36,360 bases of DNA, from assembly GCA_964426075.1 (NCBI GenBank), contig CAYROP010000007.1, positions 1 through 36,360 on the forward strand, read 5' to 3'. The DNA is from CAYQLK01 sp964426075 (GTDB taxonomy: Bacteria; Patescibacteriota; Microgenomatia; CAYQLK01). Positions 32,544-36,360 of this stretch are shown here, piece after piece. How positions within the stretch are numbered: position 1 is the stretch's first letter; each line of letters starts with the position of its first letter. A program made the position numbers and the translations under genes. The notes below the pieces were generated by a model. The model had not been told where the DNA came from, made no database searches, and saw nothing but the letters and a program-made list of their open reading frames with translations.

Positions 32544-32600
32544 TGGAGGGGTCGCATAAGAACCTCAAGTTAAAACTTGAGAACCTTGTTCGACTCTTAC
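32544..32600 (+). pseudogene. tRNA-Ser-derived fragment
   Basis: ATGGAGGGGTCGCATA (32543-32558) is identical to the 5' end of tRNA-Ser(TGA), including two flanking bases (30815-30830). Downstream are a stem-loop CTCAAGT-TAAA-ACTTGAG (32564-32581) in the place of an anticodon arm and a T-loop-like GTTCGACTC, but no matching 3' acceptor. It also pairs with the preceding TATGCG-AG-ACCC (32530-32541). I call it a decayed or partial tRNA copy lying 20 bp upstream of a complete tRNA-Ser. Confidence 0.45.
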
Positions 32601-32619
32601 AATAGAATAGATAAACTAA

Positions 32620-32711
32620 GGAGGGGTCGCATAGTGGACTAGTGCGGCAGTTTCGAAAACTGCTGAAGGGATTTTTCCTTTCCGAGAGTTCGAATCTCTC
32701 CCCCTCCGCCA
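32620..32711 (+). tRNA. tRNA-Ser (anticodon CGA)
   Basis: A 92-nt class II tRNA with acceptor GGAGGGG / CCCCTCC, anticodon arm GCAGT-TTCGAAA-ACTGC giving CGA, a long variable arm, T-arm GAGAG-TTCGAAT-CTCTC, discriminator G and an encoded CCA. Its first 28 nt are identical to tRNA-Ser(TGA) at 30817. It reads UCG codons. Confidence 0.95.
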
Positions 32712-32715
32712 ATTT

Positions 32716-32745
32716 GTTATAAGGTTGAGAATTGTAGGCGGAGGA
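32716..32745. repeat. Direct repeat, downstream copy (relic of nadK 3' end)
   Basis: 30 bp matching 34308-34337 at 29 of 30 positions (G instead of A at 32738). On the minus strand it spells a degraded nadK 3' terminus. It starts 4 bp after the tRNA-Ser(CGA) CCA and lies beyond the 3' end of the GT39-like gene. Confidence 0.85.
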
Positions 32746-32783
32746 TTTTTATTTGAATTTGGGATACATACAGATAGTTATTT

Positions 32784-34298
32784 TTAGTAGGCCGTTTTTA
32801 TGATGTAGAATGCAGGAGTGTTTGATGGAGAATTAATAGTTTCTATTATTTCGTATTGCGAGATTGGATTATTGTGAATATATTCATAAGGAACTACGAA
32901 CAACTGTTTAATTCCAGGCTTGTAGCTATCATTTGGAAGCCCTACTAAACACTTCTGACAGTCGTTTGGGGCATAAAATTTAAAAAATATTTCTGGTTGA
33001 TTAAACTCTGGGGCCATTATTAGTTCATCATAGAATTTTTGATTAGTTGAAAAATAGTTGATTATTTCTTTCGCTCCATATTGCCATCCCCAAAACCCCC
33101 ATGAATTTTTTGGATAAACTTGAAAATAGAATTTTAAAAAAAATACAAAATTTAATAAAACCGCAAAGAGCAACAGTGCCATTATTAGTTTCTGGGGTGC
33201 TACTTTTTTAAAGATGTTGATAATTGTTAAAAATCCAATTGATATAAAAATTGCAAATAATGGAGCGCCAATAATTGATCGAGAGGTAAATGGTGGTTCG
33301 AATGTGATTGCTCCAGCAAGTGGGTATATTGTTAGCCAGAGAATTAATATTTTGGAACTGGTTTTTTTGTACTTTAAAAAAATGCTTAATATTCCTAGAT
33401 AAAGAAAAGGAATAGTAATTCCTAAAAGTGGAGTAAGGCCGTTCGTGAAGTGTCTTAAAATTGGAGTATTTTCTCCAAACAGTAAATATTTTGGCGTCAA
33501 CTGGGTAAAGTAGTTTTTTAAAATTAAAGTAAATGTATCTAGCGGTGAAAGTTTTTGTGATAAAACAGAAACCATATTAAATCTTGCTAATCCGGCTTCA
33601 GAAAAAAAACTAAATATTAATGGTAAGGCTATTACTAAAAACAGCAGTAATCCTGTGATTGTTAATAGTTTGTTTCTGATTAGTTTTTTATAAAAAATAA
33701 TTAGGCATCCGAGTATTAACAAAGGAATAATTATTCTTGATGGGAAATATGAATAAAGTGTAATTGCTCCAGAAATGAAAGAAGGAATGATGATTTTTTT
33801 GTTGTTGTTTTGGGATTTGATAAACAAATAAATAGTTAAACAGGTTAATCCAAGGTAGGTGTTAAGTTCAAATCCTGTTCGGTTGTAATGAATAAGCCAT
33901 GGCATTGTGCTGGAAAAAAATGCAGTCAAAATTGAAACTTTTTTACCAAATAACTCTTTCGCAATAAGACTAATAAAGATTACTGTAATTATTCCGAATA
34001 GTACCGATAACAGTCTAATGCTGAATTCATTCAGACCAAATATTGCAACAATTGGAATAGTTAGGTAGATTGCAACTGGAGTTTTAAATTCACCGAAAGA
34101 TTCGAAGAATATCGGGAATTTTTTGTGATATTCGTCGGTTTGTTGATTGAGTAATGTGTAAGCGTTGTATCCAATTGAGGCTTCGTCACAGAAAAACCCT
34201 GACGGGTTGTCTGATAGTTGAAACAGTCTGATTGGAACGGCTATAAAGATAATTACGGATAACAGGATTATCCAGTATTTTTTTGATGCAGATGTCAT
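32784..34298 (-). CDS. GT39/PMT-like membrane glycosyltransferase
   Basis: 504 residues from the ATG at 34298. An ATG at 34367 would add 23 polar residues and overlap nadK, so it is not preferred. Ten or more membrane helices make it a polyprenyl-phosphate-sugar-dependent glycosyltransferase of the GT39/ArnT type. The N-terminal motif QLSDNPSGFFCDEASIGYNAYTLL contains the catalytic-type Asp-Glu (CDE) in the first external loop, and RTGFELNTYLG, FGEFKTPVAIYL and PSRII are typical. It would transfer a sugar from a lipid carrier to an acceptor outside the membrane. The gene is framed by 30-bp direct repeats of the nadK 3' end, which suggests later insertion. It has AT-rich, Ile/Phe-rich coding. 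Confidence 0.88.
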   Translation of the reverse strand: MTSASKKYWIILLSVIIFIAVPIRLFQLSDNPSGFFCDEASIGYNAYTLLNQQTDEYHKKFPIFFESFGEFKTPVAIYLTIPIVAIFGLNEFSIRLLSVLFGIITVIFISLIAKELFGKKVSILTAFFSSTMPWLIHYNRTGFELNTYLGLTCLTIYLFIKSQNNNKKIIIPSFISGAITLYSYFPSRIIIPLLILGCLIIFYKKLIRNKLLTITGLLLFLVIALPLIFSFFSEAGLARFNMVSVLSQKLSPLDTFTLILKNYFTQLTPKYLLFGENTPILRHFTNGLTPLLGITIPFLYLGILSIFLKYKKTSSKILILWLTIYPLAGAITFEPPFTSRSIIGAPLFAIFISIGFLTIINIFKKVAPQKLIMALLLFAVLLNFVFFLKFYFQVYPKNSWGFWGWQYGAKEIINYFSTNQKFYDELIMAPEFNQPEIFFKFYAPNDCQKCLVGLPNDSYKPGIKQLFVVPYEYIHNNPISQYEIIETINSPSNTPAFYIIKTAY

Positions 34299-34307
34299 TC
34301 GTATGGG

Positions 34308-34337
34308 GTTATAAGGTTGAGAATTGTAGACGGAGGA
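34308..34337. repeat. Direct repeat, upstream copy (authentic nadK 3' end)
   Basis: Contains the last codons and stop of nadK on the minus strand and is repeated at 32716-32745. Both copies are followed on the plus strand by a T-run. The repeats enclose about 1.56 kb carrying only the GT39-like gene. Confidence 0.85.
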
Positions 34338-35079
34338 ATTTTTCCCTGAAGTCTTGCGAGCGAGCAAAAAGCAGTTTGACTTTTTGGGTTGAGTAACTGA
34401 TTCGAGCTTTGGTTATATTATTAATTTGTTGACCGTCGGCCATAAATGCGACTGGTCTTCTATCGGTGTCGAGAGCGGTTAAAGTCACGACCGAGTTGTG
34501 AGAGAGCTGAGCGCTGCGCCAATTATGAAAAAGAGCTGGGCAAATACCAGTAAGCACTAAATGTTTGCTATCGATGGGTAGGATTTTGCCACCCGCGGAA
34601 GCGTTGTAAGAGGTTGAACCGGCTGGGGTCGAGACAATCGCACCATCACAGACTAGTTTTTCAAATCTGATTTTGTCGTTAACAGCTATTTCTATCCGGC
34701 AAGTTTGGGGAGTGGCTCGTTCAAAATAAAAGTCGTTAAAGGCAAGAGTGGTGCGGAGTTTTTTGTTGCCATTAAATAATACGGCTTTTAGTAGTCGGTT
34801 TTCGACAGTGTCAAAATCACCACTAATTATTTCATCAACGACATCTTCTTTGGCTTCGTTGAGTAAGAATCCAAGATGGCCAAAATTAAAACCGACAAAT
34901 GGAATATGTAGGGGATAGTATTTTTTGATTGCGGTAAGCATTGTGCCATCGCCACCGAGTACAAGAATAAAATCAGCTTTTTGATCAGTGTCGACTATTT
35001 CCAGTTTGGATTTTATTTTTTTGATTAGCGTAGAAGATGTAGGTAAACCTTTTCTTGAAACAAGGATGGTTTTTAGCAT
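34309..35079 (-). CDS. nadK: NAD kinase
   Basis: This 256-residue protein phosphorylates NAD to NADP. It has the GGDGT motif (42-46, VLGGDGTMLTA), GFNFGHLGFL and the conserved NE/D...DGAIVSTPAGSTSYNASAGGKIL segment. It starts with ATG at 35079, exactly 6 nt after a TAAAAT -10-like element (35091-35086 on the minus strand), again leaderless spacing. The GT39-like gene begins 10 bp after its stop. Its 3' end is one of the two direct repeats. Confidence 0.97.
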   Translation of the reverse strand: MLKTILVSRKGLPTSSTLIKKIKSKLEIVDTDQKADFILVLGGDGTMLTAIKKYYPLHIPFVGFNFGHLGFLLNEAKEDVVDEIISGDFDTVENRLLKAVLFNGNKKLRTTLAFNDFYFERATPQTCRIEIAVNDKIRFEKLVCDGAIVSTPAGSTSYNASAGGKILPIDSKHLVLTGICPALFHNWRSAQLSHNSVVTLTALDTDRRPVAFMADGQQINNITKARISYSTQKVKLLFARSQDFREKFLRLQFSTL

Positions 35080-35107
35080 AGAGATATTTTAGTACGAAAT
35101 TAAGAAA

Positions 35108-35143
35108 AAAGCCGACTTACACTCTTTATGGAAAGTCGGCTTT
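35108..35143 (-). terminator. Intrinsic terminator of the gene at 35155
   Basis: An 11-bp perfect stem, AAAGCCGACTT (35108-35118) / AAGTCGGCTTT (35133-35143), with a 14-nt loop and a T-tract on the minus strand. It lies 12 bp after the stop codon. Confidence 0.9.
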
Positions 35144-35154
35144 GTGGTCGATGA

Positions 35155-35646
35155 CTACTTGGGCGCGGTGAGCGTTTTGACAGCTTCGCGCATGGCGATG
35201 TCGATATAGATCGAGATGTTGGGGTCGCCGTCGTGGGCGGTTCCTGGGCAGGGGATGTTGAGCCAATCATCCCAGCGGATGTAGCCGCCTTGTTTGGCTG
35301 CGGCAGCGCCGTACTGAGCGAAAAGGAAGTGTGTTGCATCTTCCTCACTCATTTCAGGAGTCGTGACTCCGAATGCAGCGCTTAGCTCGTCTGTGGTGAG
35401 AACCGTTTCGCCCGTGGACTTGGCGTGAGGAGTTTGAACGACTCTCCATTCGACAAGCCAGCGGTCAGTTCCAAGCTCGTCAGGTTGGCTGATGGTGAGT
35501 CTGGCCGCACTACCACGGATGATGAGGACTCGACGACTTGCGTCGAAGCTTGAGACGCGCATTTTGAATCCGTGATGGTGGAACCACACAGGGCGACCCA
35601 TCTTTATTGCAGGATGGGTTCTGGTAAGTGTTGAGGTTTGCGACAA
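35155..35646 (-). CDS. Hypothetical soluble protein, GC-rich, probably acquired
   Basis: 163 residues from a TTG at 35646, which has AGGCGG 6 nt upstream. A GTG at 35706 would extend it by 20 codons but lies upstream of the likely transcription start. The protein has no signal or membrane helix. Features include MGRPVWFHHHGFKMRV, ASRRVLIIRG, WLVEWRVVQTP and an Asp/Trp-containing IRWDDWLNIPCPGTAHDGDP segment. No family is recognised. Base composition is visibly richer in G and C than the rest of the window, and it forms a divergent pair with the cupin gene. It ends at a strong terminator, so it is a self-contained unit. Confidence 0.75.
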   Translation of the reverse strand: MSQTSTLTRTHPAIKMGRPVWFHHHGFKMRVSSFDASRRVLIIRGSAARLTISQPDELGTDRWLVEWRVVQTPHAKSTGETVLTTDELSAAFGVTTPEMSEEDATHFLFAQYGAAAAKQGGYIRWDDWLNIPCPGTAHDGDPNISIYIDIAMREAVKTLTAPK

Positions 35647-35697
35647 GTGTGACCGCCTTTTTTTTTGTGTAGTCTGTGCTGTTAGAGTGCGAGGCGG

Positions 35698-35726
35698 AGA
35701 ATACACTTATTTTGAAGCTATGTCAA
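35698..35726 (-). promoter_or_regulatory. Promoter of the GC-rich gene at 35155
   Basis: On the minus strand: TTGACA (35726-35721) - 17 bp - TATTCT (35703-35698). It would give a leader of about 45 nt containing the Shine-Dalgarno. Confidence 0.6.
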
Positions 35727-35747
35727 TCATTAATTATCCTATAATAT

Positions 35748-35776
35748 TTGATTTTTGAGGCTAAATTTGATATAAT
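35748..35776 (+). promoter_or_regulatory. Promoter of the cupin gene
   Basis: TTGATT (35748-35753) - 17 bp - TATAAT (35771-35776), with TGA extending the -10. A leader of about 30 nt carries AGAAGGAG (35796-35803). Confidence 0.75.
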
Positions 35777-35811
35777 TAGGGTTAATAGCACTTTTAGAAG
35801 GAGTTGACGGT

Positions 35812-36204
35812 TTGAGTAGCGATCATTTGATCCAGTTTGGCGTTGCGGAAGTAGCTCACGCTGACGGGAGCCGACTGTTGTACGAATGCAATTTTCGTGA
35901 TTGTTCGGTTCAAATCATCGACGTGGCGACGGAGATTCCGCTTGCCAATCACTACCACAAACTCAAAGACGAGACATTTGTTCTTATCGAGGGTGGAGGG
36001 GTGTTCTGCGGAGTGGCCGTTGATGAATACGGCAACCGGCAGGGAGAAGTCCAGCCCAAGCGACTACTTGAAGGAGCAGTTGTGAAGGTTCCGGCTTTTT
36101 TCGCTCACACCTTCATTCTTACGGCTGGTAGTCGATTGGTTTGCTTTTCTAGCAAACCTTTTGATCCAGCAAATCCAGATTTGCACCCCCATCAGCTAGT
36201 CTGA
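35812..36204 (+). CDS. Cupin-fold protein, GC-rich, probably acquired
   Basis: 130 residues from a TTG at 35812, placed 8 nt after AGAAGGAG, a good Shine-Dalgarno. The cupin motifs are visible: motif 1 ANHYHKLKDETFVLIEGGG (HxH...E...G) and motif 2 VKVPAFFAHTFILTAGSRLVCF (P...H). It resembles WxcM/FdtA-type or small sugar-isomerase-like cupins, or a metal-binding dioxygenase. No substrate can be deduced. The base composition is richer in GC than its neighbours, and a terminator follows directly. Confidence 0.85.
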   Translation: MSSDHLIQFGVAEVAHADGSRLLYECNFRDCSVQIIDVATEIPLANHYHKLKDETFVLIEGGGVFCGVAVDEYGNRQGEVQPKRLLEGAVVKVPAFFAHTFILTAGSRLVCFSSKPFDPANPDLHPHQLV

Positions 36205-36226
36205 TGTTAGGATCGCAAAAGTCTTG

Positions 36227-36259
36227 TGCCTCTGATTAATTTCGGGGGCATTTTTTTTT
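36227..36259 (+). terminator. Intrinsic terminator of the cupin gene
   Basis: TGCCTC (36227-36232) pairs with GGGGCA (36245-36250), with one G·T pair, followed by nine Ts. Confidence 0.75.
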
Positions 36260-36360
36260 GGGAAAATTGGCGGTCGTTTCTGGACGAAGTTCGAACATTT
36301 TTTGAGGAAAATCCTGAAAACTAATTTGGACTCGGCGGGGCAAACTATTTTTCTGGGGGA

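Noticed and set aside
32521..32712. Minus-strand 63-residue frame (RFELSERKNPF...)
   Set aside because: It is antisense to tRNA-Ser(CGA) and the tRNA fragment, a typical false ORF.
1..36360. CRISPR arrays, insertion sequences, prophage genes
   Set aside because: I saw no regularly spaced repeats, transposase, integrase or phage structural motifs. The only direct repeats are the tRNA paralogues and the nadK-end pair.
36260..36360. Last 100 bases of the window
   Set aside because: No gene start, RNA or clear signal could be recognised.

Overview
The window looks like the replication-origin region of a small-genome, AT-rich bacterium of the Candidate Phyla Radiation (Patescibacteria), probably in or near Microgenomates/Katanobacteria. 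I place it from gene content only. The signs are a classical rnpA-rpmH / dnaA-dnaN origin with a short DUF721-like protein where recF usually lies, a type IV secretion (T4SS)-like locus with many tiny VirB2-like proteins, small PH-domain and two-helix membrane proteins, and genes that appear to be leaderless. TGA is used as a stop (for example at 10063), so recoding of UGA is unlikely.

Layout. 1-3515: rnpA (partial) and rpmH on the minus strand, then oriC, dnaA, dnaN and a DUF721-like gene on the plus strand. DnaA boxes lie on both sides of dnaA. 3523-21296: a T4SS-like locus almost entirely on the minus strand. In transcription order it holds six paralogous two-helix pilin-like proteins, a secreted protein, a VirB6/TrbL-like polytopic protein, a PrgI-domain protein, a TraC-N-terminal-like protein with a Pro/Gln-rich tail, a VirB4 ATPase, a very large membrane protein ending in an M23 peptidase, and a membrane-anchored protein. 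A divergent coiled-coil gene (13418-15688) is embedded in it. The large M23 gene is cut by a 100-N scaffold gap. The sequence at the gap edges says it is one continuous gene of about 1161 codons. I see no relaxase or coupling protein.

21315-25152: a SpoIID/LytB-domain protein, a bacterial PH-domain membrane protein, a two-helix protein, tmRNA (ssrA) with its own promoter and terminator, and comF. 25149-29889 (minus): a PP2C-like/beta-propeller membrane protein, smpB (close to its partner tmRNA), an NlpE-like lipoprotein, an ABC-2 exporter pair and tRNA-Ser(GGA). 29963-32711: small membrane proteins, a methyltransferase, tRNA-Arg(GCG), tRNA-Ser(UGA), tRNA-Ser(CGA) and a tRNA-Ser fragment. 32716-35079: a GT39-like mannosyltransferase-type gene flanked by 30-bp direct repeats derived from the 3' end of nadK, then nadK itself.

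35100-36260 is different. Two divergent, visibly GC-richer genes each have a promoter, a Shine-Dalgarno sequence, a TTG start and a strong intrinsic terminator. Most other genes here appear leaderless or lack a Shine-Dalgarno. These two look like acquired single-gene units; one encodes a cupin.

The most distinctive system is the T4SS-like envelope machine. It has a pilin-like family with a shared S-x-G-[DNE]-P motif, a peptidoglycan hydrolase fused to a huge membrane protein, and probably a pilin gene starting at ATA behind a near-perfect Shine-Dalgarno. It could serve conjugation, DNA uptake or host-cell contact; the sequence does not decide between these.
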